Shown here piece by piece: positions 6,952-11,111 of a DNA stretch of 11,966 bases (within the stretch, counting starts at the first letter, position 1; each line of letters starts with the position of its first letter). Under the pieces are notes generated by a model, which searched no databases, was not told the DNA's origin, and saw nothing but the letters and a program-made list of their open reading frames with translations. The DNA lies in assembly GCA_964439885.1 (NCBI GenBank), contig CAYTPE010000034.1, positions 1-11,966 of the forward strand. The letters are read 5' to 3'. This DNA is from CAYTPE01 sp964439885. GTDB lineage: Bacteria; Patescibacteriota; Patescibacteriia; Magasanikbacterales; GWA2-37-8. The position numbers and the translations under genes were made by a program.

Positions 6952-6973
6952 GTAGAGTTATCCACAGTTGCGC

Positions 6974-7002
6974 TTAAGACGTGCCGTCTTTTGTGTTATA
7001 CT
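6974..7002 (+). promoter_or_regulatory. Promoter in the radC leader
   Basis: TTAAGA (6974-6979, 4 of 6), a 17-base spacer, then TATACT (6997-7002, 5 of 6) with an extended TGT (6994-6996). Predicted transcription starts near 7009, so the RNA would begin with a purine-rich AAGGAGGGGGAAG run and meet the hairpin at 7020-7043 almost at once. Confidence 0.55.
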
Positions 7003-7019
7003 TATGTTCAAGGAGGGGG

Positions 7020-7045
7020 AAGCAATCCCACGTGGGATTGTTTTT
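7020..7045 (+). terminator. Hairpin terminator, possibly an attenuator of radC
   Basis: A perfect palindrome CAATCCCACGTGGGATTG (7023-7040), extended by G-T and A-T pairs to 7020-7043, gives a roughly 10-bp stem with loop ACGT and is followed by five Ts. It can end transcripts from the arfB operon. It also lies between the promoter at 6974-7002 and the radC start, so it would shorten most radC transcripts unless read through. Confidence 0.8.
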
Positions 7046-7116
7046 ATATTAGTACTTAATTTTTTATACGAACATCGCGCGCTCTATCGTAGAATGTTTC
7101 GTTGTTTGTTCGTTAT

Positions 7117-7124
7117 GGAGGGAG
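7117..7124 (+). promoter_or_regulatory. Shine-Dalgarno sequence of radC
   Basis: GGAGGGAG lies immediately upstream of ATG 7126. It decides the start over an in-frame TTG at 7102. It is the only convincing Shine-Dalgarno sequence among the starts in this window. Confidence 0.75.
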
Positions 7125-7125
7125 T

Positions 7126-7788
7126 ATGAAAATAAAAGACATCGCCAAAATTGAACGGCCGCGCGAGAAGCTCATCAAGTATGGCGCGGGCAAACTCTCA
7201 AACTCGGAGCTGCTCGCCATACTCATGCGCACGGGTGGTAAAGGCATGAATGTGGTGGACATGAGCGAAAAAATTTTGCAGAAATTCAGCGGTAGCGGGC
7301 TCGCCACTGCCTCGTTCGATGCTTTGAAGGAGACGTTTGGCCTTGGACCAGCCAAAGCGTGCGAAATCATTGCGTGTTTTGAACTTGGCCGCAGGCTCCT
7401 CAAAAATAAAAAGCACGCGCTGCTACTCTCACCGGAAGACGTCTTCAAAGAGCTTAAAGATATGCGCGATCACAAAAAAGAACACTTTGTGATTTTTTAT
7501 TTAAATACACTCAACCAGGAAATCAAACGTGATATCATTTCGGTGGGCACGCTCAACGCCAACCTCGTGCACCCGCGCGAAGTGTTCGAACCGGCCGTGG
7601 CGCATCTCGCCGCGCAAATCATCGTGGCGCACAACCATCCATCGGGAAATGTGGAACCGTCGCACGAGGATCACGAAGTGACGCGGCGTCTCGTGGAGGC
7701 AGGAAAAATTCTCGGTATCGAGATGCTCGACCATGTCATTGTGTCTGCTGCGGGATTTAAGAGTTTGAAAGAAGAGGGAATGCTGTAA
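7126..7788 (+). CDS. radC: RadC family protein (JAMM/MPN+ metalloprotease fold)
   Basis: A 220-residue cytoplasmic protein of the RadC (UPF0758) family, full length. The N-terminal part holds a helix-hairpin-helix segment around residues 66-80 (DALKETFGLGPAKA). The C-terminal JAMM domain (about 100-220) has Glu152 in HPREVFEPAV and the metal-binding set His169, His171 and Asp182 in AHNHPSGNVEPSHEDHEVTR. This is the H-x-H...D pattern of Zn-dependent isopeptidases. The radC name comes from a DNA repair link that was later questioned; the true role is unresolved. The start is ATG 7126, with a good Shine-Dalgarno sequence. The gene stands alone, behind a leader with a promoter and hairpin terminator, and is followed by a repeat-rich gap without a clear T-tract terminator. 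Confidence 0.93.
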   Translation: MKIKDIAKIERPREKLIKYGAGKLSNSELLAILMRTGGKGMNVVDMSEKILQKFSGSGLATASFDALKETFGLGPAKACEIIACFELGRRLLKNKKHALLLSPEDVFKELKDMRDHKKEHFVIFYLNTLNQEIKRDIISVGTLNANLVHPREVFEPAVAHLAAQIIVAHNHPSGNVEPSHEDHEVTRRLVEAGKILGIEMLDHVIVSAAGFKSLKEEGML

Positions 7789-7817
7789 ACAATTTTTTGT
7801 TGCGCATTCTGCCAATA

Positions 7818-7843
7818 TGTCATTCCCGCCAAAGCGGGAATCT
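7818..7843 (+). repeat. Hairpin repeat unit 1 (TGTCAT...ATCT)
   Basis: A 26-base unit with perfect 8-bp arms ATTCCCGC (7822-7829) and GCGGGAAT (7834-7841) and loop CAAA. The flanks are TGTC and CT. It is the same plan as units 4 and 5 but with a GC-rich arm. Confidence 0.8.
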
Positions 7844-7854
7844 CTTTGTTACAT

Positions 7855-7910
7855 TGTCATCCTGAGCGGTGTTAACACCCCCGCCTGCCCGCCTGTGGAG
7901 GGAAGGATCT
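7855..7910 (+). repeat. Hairpin repeat unit 2, enlarged
   Basis: The unit starts with TGTCATCCTGAG and ends with AGGATCT; terminal arms are ATCCT (7859-7863) and AGGAT (7904-7908). The interior carries the 12-base palindrome GGTGTTAACACC (7868-7879) and a CCGCCTGCCCGCC-type insert, so it looks like a small unit expanded by extra sequence. Confidence 0.6.
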
Positions 7911-7920
7911 TTGTCGCGTC

Positions 7921-7966
7921 TGTCATTCCGAGCCGAGTCGAGCCTGCCTGCGCAGGCAGGGAATCC
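7921..7966 (+). repeat. Hairpin repeat unit 3 with nested palindrome
   Basis: The unit starts TGTCATTCCGAG and closes with GGAATC; terminal arms are ATTCC (7925-7929) and GGAAT (7960-7964). Inside lies a perfect 18-base palindrome CCTGCCTGCGCAGGCAGG (7943-7960), which looks like one repeat inserted in another. Confidence 0.65.
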
Positions 7967-8020
7967 CTTAGGTCGTTTTTTGGCGTCACCACACTAAAGT
8001 CACTATTTATAAAACGTCCA

Positions 8021-8057
8021 CCACCCTGCCCAAGCGGGGAGGGTGCACACTGTGCAC
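8021..8057. repeat. Two adjoining inverted repeats upstream of the TA promoter
   Basis: CACCCT (8022-8027) pairs with AGGGTG (8040-8045), and GCCC/GGGG extends the stem inward. Overlapping its 3' side is GTGCACACTGTGCAC (8043-8057), a perfect inverted repeat with 7-base arms about a single C. Both cannot form fully at once. No T tract follows, so termination is unlikely. Confidence 0.5.
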
Positions 8058-8065
8058 AACCTCAC

Positions 8066-8095
8066 TTGACGCATAGTACACATGTACATTAAAAT
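8066..8095 (+). promoter_or_regulatory. Candidate promoter of the toxin-antitoxin operon
   Basis: TTGACG (8066-8071, 5 of 6), an 18-base spacer, then TAAAAT (8090-8095, 5 of 6). No TGN extension is present, unlike other promoters here. The predicted start lies near 8102, about 170 bases before the antitoxin ATG, leaving a long hairpin-rich leader. Confidence 0.5.
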
Positions 8096-8104
8096 GTACG
8101 TGTG
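8079..8104. promoter_or_regulatory. Palindromic operator overlapping the TA promoter
   Basis: CACATGTACAT (8079-8089) and ATGTACGTGTG (8094-8104) form an 11-bp inverted repeat with one T-G wobble around TTAA. It contains two TGTACA-type hexamers, TGTACA (8083-8088) and TGTACG (8095-8100), with centres exactly 12 bp apart. It covers the end of the spacer and the -10, so a bound protein would block RNA polymerase. TGTACA pairs 12 bp apart are, as I recall, the binding sites of YefM-YoeB; the downstream antitoxin is of the Phd/YefM family. Confidence 0.6.
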
Positions 8105-8140
8105 AGTTTTTGTTTTTAAAAGAGGGAAAAATAAAAACTC
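8104..8140 (+). other. A/T-rich hairpin in the TA leader
   Basis: GAGTTTTT (8104-8111) pairs with AAAAACTC (8133-8140), and inner T and A runs can extend the stem. It is followed by CTGTGG, not by Ts, so it is not a standard terminator. Confidence 0.4.
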
Positions 8141-8149
8141 TGTGGCCAT

Positions 8150-8179
8150 CGCCCCGATGATTCTTTCGTCGTCGGGGCG
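8150..8179 (+). other. GC-rich hairpin in the TA leader
   Basis: CGCCCCGATGA (8150-8160) pairs with TCGTCGGGGCG (8169-8179), an 11-bp stem with one G-T pair and an 8-base loop. No T tract follows. GGGCCCTTTCGGGATCT after it may be the remnant of another ...ATCT repeat unit. Confidence 0.55.
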
Positions 8180-8194
8180 GGCCCTTTCGGGATC

Positions 8195-8221
8195 TGTCAT
8201 GCTGAACTTGTTTCAGCATCT
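8195..8221 (+). repeat. Hairpin repeat unit 4 (TGTCAT...ATCT)
   Basis: A 27-base unit with arms ATGCTGAA (8199-8206) and TTCAGCAT (8212-8219) and loop CTTGT. It differs from unit 5 (read on the other strand) at four positions. Two of these are a paired G-C to C-G exchange in the stem and the others are in the loop. Confidence 0.85.
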
Positions 8222-8225
8222 AAAA

Positions 8226-8231
8226 TATAAT
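8226..8231 (+). promoter_or_regulatory. Perfect -10 between two hairpin repeats
   Basis: TATAAT (8226-8231) matches consensus fully, 40 bases upstream of the antitoxin ATG. The -35 at 17 bases is TGAACT (8203-8208, 3 of 6) and lies inside repeat unit 4. It could be a second, proximal antitoxin promoter. It may equally be chance in an A/T-rich spacer. Confidence 0.35.
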
Positions 8232-8234
8232 AAA

Positions 8235-8261
8235 AGATCCTGAAATAAATTCAGGATGACA
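8235..8261 (-). repeat. Hairpin repeat unit 5, inverted
   Basis: A 27-base unit in reverse orientation with arms ATCCTGAA (8237-8244) and TTCAGGAT (8249-8256... within 8235-8261) around an A/T-rich loop. Read on the reverse strand it begins TGTCATCCTGAA and ends ATCT. Same length as unit 4, which it faces; it ends 9 bases before the antitoxin start. Confidence 0.85.
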
Positions 8262-8270
8262 CTTTAAATT

Positions 8271-8633
8271 ATGCAGAGCAAGACCACACTCCCTATCTCC
8301 GAAGCACGCAAACGAATTTTTGAAATTGTTGCCGAAGTGCAGGCCCCCGGCACCGTCTATACGCTCACCGAAAAAGGCAAACCCAAAGCCGTTGTAATGT
8401 CGGCGAGCGAGTTTGAGTCGTGGGCCGAAACACTCGAAGTGATGCACAAATTCCCCACGCTCAAAAACGACATGGCTGATATCATACGCGATCGCGCGTC
8501 GCATGTGAGCAAAACATACACTACGCTCAACCAGCTTTTGGCGCGCCAAGGTTTAGTATTGCGCGAAGTTTCACCTCAGTATGGCACGAAAAATACTCAC
8601 CATAAAACCAAGCGCCGAAAAGGCGCTCGTTAA
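8271..8633 (+). CDS. Phd/YefM-family antitoxin
   Basis: A 120-residue antitoxin of the Phd/YefM family, which neutralises the cognate toxin and represses its own operon. The family fold is seen at residues 6-50: TLPISEARKRIFEIVAEV, then the strand-turn TVYTLTEKGKPKAVVMSASEFESW. The helical toxin-binding part follows (WAETLEVMHKFPTLKNDMAD and onward). It is longer than the usual 80-90 residues. The last 18 or so residues, very basic (HHKTKRRKGAR), are read from DNA that also encodes the toxin start, since the two genes overlap by 53 bases in different frames. The start is ATG 8271 with T at -1 and no good Shine-Dalgarno sequence. A TGTACA-type operator lies about 170 bases upstream, a distance filled with hairpins. 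Confidence 0.85.
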   Translation: MQSKTTLPISEARKRIFEIVAEVQAPGTVYTLTEKGKPKAVVMSASEFESWAETLEVMHKFPTLKNDMADIIRDRASHVSKTYTTLNQLLARQGLVLREVSPQYGTKNTHHKTKRRKGAR

Positions 8634-8820
8634 ATTATCTCCGGAATTATTTGGCCGAGCACTCGCGGCGCTCGTAATGATTTCCATACACCCCCACGCG
8701 GGGAAAAAGTTGGTCGGAAGTTTTGCCGGCTATTTTTCGTTCAACGCTCTGTCGTGTCGAATCGTGTACCGTATTTTTGCTTCCGAAATCGTGGTTGCGG
8801 CTATTTCGAAAGAAGTATAA
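8581..8820 (+). CDS. RelE/ParE-family toxin, C-terminally short
   Basis: A 79-residue protein with the RelE/ParE fold: N-terminal strand KILTIKPSAEKALVKLSPEL, a helical hairpin, then HPHAGKKLVGSFAGYFSFNALSCRIVYRIF (37-66) with family positions Lys42-Lys43, Gly50 and the SCRIVY strand (Arg60, Tyr63). RelE and YoeB members cut mRNA on the ribosome. The chain ends AAISKEV, whereas active relatives usually end in a motif such as GHR..Y or RYHY that supplies catalytic His, Arg or Tyr. That end is missing, so nuclease activity is doubtful. The start overlaps the antitoxin by 53 bases. Its stop abuts the stop of the reverse-strand gene with no gap. Confidence 0.75.
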   Translation: MARKILTIKPSAEKALVKLSPELFGRALAALVMISIHPHAGKKLVGSFAGYFSFNALSCRIVYRIFASEIVVAAISKEV

Positions 8821-9615
8821 TCATTGTTCATACTCCGCTTCCGCGCCATGCTCGGTAAGCCAACGTTTTATGGTTTTGGGGACTTTGTGATAGTACTCCG
8901 GCACGTTGGTATAGTAGCGCGCGTAGCCGCTTTTTTCGTCGAGCACTACTGCCCAGATATAGTTCGGCTGCACGGCCAGTACCAAATTATCCACAATACC
9001 GTAGAGTCCATAAGCACTGCCGCTATAAGCGGTGCCCGGCAGATTGGGGTCAAGTAAGTCGGTTTCTTCCTGGTCCATGGTACCCACGAGAAAGCTATCC
9101 AGATCATCGCCCACTAAATCCGTAAAACTTTTTTGCAGAGCTGGAGTGGAGAGCGCCAGCAAATCTTTTACCGAGCTGGTAGGCACCGGTTTGTCTTTTA
9201 TATAATCATTGTCGAATGTCACACTCATGCCAGCGTAGTAGCCGCACTGCTCGGTGGTGGAAACAGTTATTATTTCGTTCGGATGCAGTAGTGTTACATC
9301 ACACACATTGTTACCGTCCACGATATGCGCCCGTGCCTCTTCACCGCTCTTGGCAAGAGTGGCGGTGGCATCGATATTTCCCATATTCGCTCCGTAGAAA
9401 GCCTCCAGTGTAAAGTGCAGCTGCCCGGGCGGTGAGCTGGTGGTTTGTACAGTTACAATACCATATATATCCGGTGTCGCATCGGCGGAAACCCAGGTGC
9501 CGCTCCAGCGTGATATGTCCACTGGTGTTTGGGAATGGGAGCGTAAAATAAATAGCACGATACCAGCGCCTATAAATAGGCACAGTATAATGGCGATGAA
9601 CAGTTTGTATTTCAT
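8821..9615 (-). CDS. Membrane-anchored protein of unknown function
   Basis: A 264-residue protein with one N-terminal membrane segment or uncleaved signal (residues 4-24, KLFIAIILCLFIGAGIVLFIL). Two regions follow. Residues 37-140 look like a beta-rich barrel: WSGTWVS at the start, YGANMGNIDATATL in the middle, and Cys105 and Cys124 spaced to form a disulfide, ending CGYYAGMSVTFDNDY. This pattern resembles extracytoplasmic domains found near LprI-type lysozyme inhibitors, but I cannot assign it. Residues 190-258 form a second domain with GTAYSGSAYGLYGIVDN, NYIWAVVLDEKSGYARYYTN and VPKTIKRWLTEH. The start codon has T at -1. It diverges from the 9736 gene with overlapping promoters and ends against the toxin gene. 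Confidence 0.78.
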   Translation of the reverse strand: MKYKLFIAIILCLFIGAGIVLFILRSHSQTPVDISRWSGTWVSADATPDIYGIVTVQTTSSPPGQLHFTLEAFYGANMGNIDATATLAKSGEEARAHIVDGNNVCDVTLLHPNEIITVSTTEQCGYYAGMSVTFDNDYIKDKPVPTSSVKDLLALSTPALQKSFTDLVGDDLDSFLVGTMDQEETDLLDPNLPGTAYSGSAYGLYGIVDNLVLAVQPNYIWAVVLDEKSGYARYYTNVPEYYHKVPKTIKRWLTEHGAEAEYEQ

Positions 9616-9654
9616 AGTAATAAAAATTGTATGGAGAGTAGTGAAACTATAGGC

Positions 9655-9683
9655 AGTATATAAGAAGAACGGAGTTTAGACAA
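9655..9683 (-). promoter_or_regulatory. Reverse promoter for the membrane-anchored protein
   Basis: On the reverse strand TTGTCT (9683-9678, 4 of 6), a 17-base spacer, then TATACT (9660-9655, 5 of 6). The start of transcription would be near 9648, about 30 bases before the ATG. Its -35 hexamer coincides with the forward -35 at 9677-9682. Confidence 0.55.
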
Positions 9684-9705
9684 CTAAGCGCAGTCGTGCT
9701 ACAGT
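9677..9705 (+). promoter_or_regulatory. Forward promoter of the 312-residue gene
   Basis: TAGACA (9677-9682), a 17-base spacer ending in TGC (9697-9699), then TACAGT (9700-9705). It has the same element order and spacing as the promoters at 2783 and 11051. The start of transcription would be near 9712, leaving a leader of about 24 bases. Confidence 0.6.
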
Positions 9706-9735
9706 AATGACGTTTCTATACATCTATATTCATGT

Positions 9736-10674
9736 ATGAGCGAGTTTACCCGTCGTCCAGGCCACGATCAGACGCACAGCGAACCTGCCGACCACAGCGA
9801 TACGGCCACAGAATTGGCGCGAGACATAGAGGCACACACAGACACCTATCGTGCCACACTCAAGCAGGAGCTGTCCGACATTGCCGATGCGTTTGTTTCC
9901 TATTATCGAGGTAAGAAAGAAGTGGCGACCGAAGCCTACGCTCGAACACAGCTCGCGCGCGTTAGGGATTATTATATCGATCTCGTGCCGATTGAACAGG
10001 TCGCGAAAGATCCTGCCGGTGTGGATTTGAGTCGCGGGGCATACTACGGCATCTGTCGCACCGCCCGAACCGACGTTATTGATTTCTTGGAAGACACGCG
10101 GCGTACCGATAGTGAGCTGTATCGTTTTTTGAAACAAGATATTACTCAAAATAGGACACGAGCGGGGTATGTTTTTTCATGGCCAGCAGCAATGGATCAC
10201 GCCGATGAGGCACTTGGTCTCAAGCCTTTTGCTCGCACATTACCCCCCGACGAAGGCTCGGCAGATACCTCGAATGTATTGGGTAAAGATCCTGAAAAGC
10301 TGGGTAGTGAACCCAAGCGAAGTCTCACGGCGCGTAATTTTGATAGTGATCCAGCCAGGCGCGAACAGCTCGAAGCGCTTATGGAGCAAGCAAAAAGTGA
10401 ATTTGTCAGGCTGTATATCGATCGCACTCGTTGGCGGATCGAAGACGCCGAGGAAGATTATGTCATTATAGTGCTCACGAAATTAAAAGGAGTGACAATG
10501 CGTGAGGCAGCCAAAACCATAGACCCGTCGGGCGGATTGCGGCCGAAACTCGTATCTGTTCGCGCGAATCGTGGTTTGAAAATATTGCTCGAGGTATTGT
10601 ACAAAGATCGAGATACCTATGGCCCACTCATCGAGCATTTGTTGGCGTCCGGGTCTTCTGCCCATAAGGGTTAG
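9736..10674 (+). CDS. Unidentified 312-residue soluble protein
   Basis: I do not recognise this gene. The protein is hydrophilic, with no signal, membrane segment or zinc-finger cysteines. Residues 1-35 are polar and rich in His and Asp, so probably disordered. Residues 36-165 are mainly helical (TLKQELSDIADAFVSYYRGK; QLARVRDYYIDLV; YYGICRTARTDVIDFLED). A linker follows at 166-205. The C-terminal region 205-300 is helical; DYVIIVLTKLKGVTMREAAKTI followed by SVRANRGLKILLEVL (241-287) loosely resembles sigma-70 region 4 or a related helix-turn-helix. That would suggest DNA binding, but the match is weak. It has its own promoter and terminator, so it is a single-gene unit. Start ATG 9736; an ATG at 9732 is in another frame. 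Confidence 0.7.
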   Translation: MSEFTRRPGHDQTHSEPADHSDTATELARDIEAHTDTYRATLKQELSDIADAFVSYYRGKKEVATEAYARTQLARVRDYYIDLVPIEQVAKDPAGVDLSRGAYYGICRTARTDVIDFLEDTRRTDSELYRFLKQDITQNRTRAGYVFSWPAAMDHADEALGLKPFARTLPPDEGSADTSNVLGKDPEKLGSEPKRSLTARNFDSDPARREQLEALMEQAKSEFVRLYIDRTRWRIEDAEEDYVIIVLTKLKGVTMREAAKTIDPSGGLRPKLVSVRANRGLKILLEVLYKDRDTYGPLIEHLLASGSSAHKG

Positions 10675-10690
10675 AAAATATCTGCCAAAT

Positions 10691-10717
10691 AAAAAATCGC
10701 CCGTGCGGGCGATTTTT
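10691..10717. terminator. Bidirectional terminator between convergent genes
   Basis: AAAAATCGCCC (10692-10702) and GGGCGATTTTT (10707-10717) form a perfect 11-bp stem with loop GTGC. A runs on the left and T runs on the right allow termination on both strands. It serves the 9736 gene (forward) and the cold shock gene (reverse). Confidence 0.93.
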
Positions 10718-10725
10718 GGTTGGTC

Positions 10726-10929
10726 TTATGCTGATACCGTTACGTTCACAGCGCGTGGACCTTTTTCGGAATCTTCGACATCGAAGCTGACTTTGTCGCC
10801 AACTTTGAGGGTGTTGAAACCGCCACCCACCACGCTGGTGGAGTGGAAGAACACGTCTTTACCACCGTCATCGGTGCCGATAAAGCCGAAGCCTTTGTCT
10901 GCCACGATGCGTTTGATAGTGCCTGTCAT
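10726..10929 (-). CDS. Cold shock domain protein (CspA family)
   Basis: A 67-residue single-domain nucleic acid-binding protein of the CspA family, standard length, acting as an RNA chaperone in the cytoplasm. RNP1 is KGFGFI at residues 12-17 and RNP2 is VFFHS at 26-30, with the linking DDGGKD loop. The C-terminal strands are GDKVSFDVEDSEKGPRAVNVTV. The opening MTGTIKRIVADKGFGFI is typical except that the first strand lacks the usual Trp (family MxGTVKWF); Arg-Ile takes its place. The start at 10929 has T at -1 and no Shine-Dalgarno sequence. The leader is about 70 bases from the promoter at 11006-11034 and is A/T rich. Confidence 0.95.
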   Translation of the reverse strand: MTGTIKRIVADKGFGFIGTDDGGKDVFFHSTSVVGGGFNTLKVGDKVSFDVEDSEKGPRAVNVTVSA

Positions 10930-11005
10930 AGTATAGAGAATTATCTATTGTAAAAAAATATGTATAGAAATTCGACTATATTTCTAACAAGTATTTTCTG
11001 GCTTT

Positions 11006-11034
11006 AGGATACCATATTTGGGCTAAAAATGCAA
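11006..11034 (-). promoter_or_regulatory. Reverse promoter of the cold shock gene
   Basis: On the reverse strand TTGCAT (11034-11029, 4 of 6), a 17-base spacer ending in TGG, then TATCCT (11011-11006, 4 of 6). The extended TGN fits the window's other promoters. A second option nearer the gene is TTGTTA, 18 bases, TATACA, which would give a shorter leader. Confidence 0.45.
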
Positions 11035-11050
11035 GGGCACATCGCACAGG

Positions 11051-11079
11051 TAGACAACACACCTATGTGGTGTTACAGT
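11051..11079 (+). promoter_or_regulatory. Promoter of the F420:NADP oxidoreductase-like gene
   Basis: TAGACA (11051-11056), a 17-base spacer ending in TGT (11071-11073), then TACAGT (11074-11079). The start of transcription would be near 11086, about 26 bases before the ATG. Inside the spacer ACACC (11059-11063) and GGTGT (11069-11073) form an inverted repeat that could be an operator. Confidence 0.65.
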
Positions 11080-11111
11080 ATAAAAAAACTTTATTTTAAA
11101 ATATATTTTCT

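Larger units (their letters stand above)
7789..8270. other. Repeat-rich intergenic region between radC and the toxin-antitoxin pair
   Basis: 482 bases without a credible gene. It holds five hairpin repeats that share the signature TGTCAT...ATCT (listed separately), a pair of stems at 8022-8057, a promoter with an overlapping palindromic operator at 8066-8104, two further hairpins at 8104-8140 and 8150-8179, and a perfect TATAAT at 8226. Short open frames here run through repeat sequence and read as repeat translation, not protein. Confidence 0.8.

Noticed and set aside
7102..7125. TTG start for radC
   Set aside because: The ATG at 7126 has a strong Shine-Dalgarno sequence and gives the standard RadC N-terminus.
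7817..8092. Forward open frame of 91 codons after radC
   Set aside because: It is a translation of hairpin repeats (CPPVEG, IPSRVEPACAG type residues), with no promoter, spacing or family; repeats explain it.
8003..8219. Reverse open frames across the TA promoter region
   Set aside because: They overlap the promoter, operator and hairpins, have no recognisable domain, and end in repeat sequence.
7818..8261. CRISPR array
   Set aside because: Units vary in length and arm sequence, spacing is irregular, one is inverted, and there are no constant spacers or cas genes.
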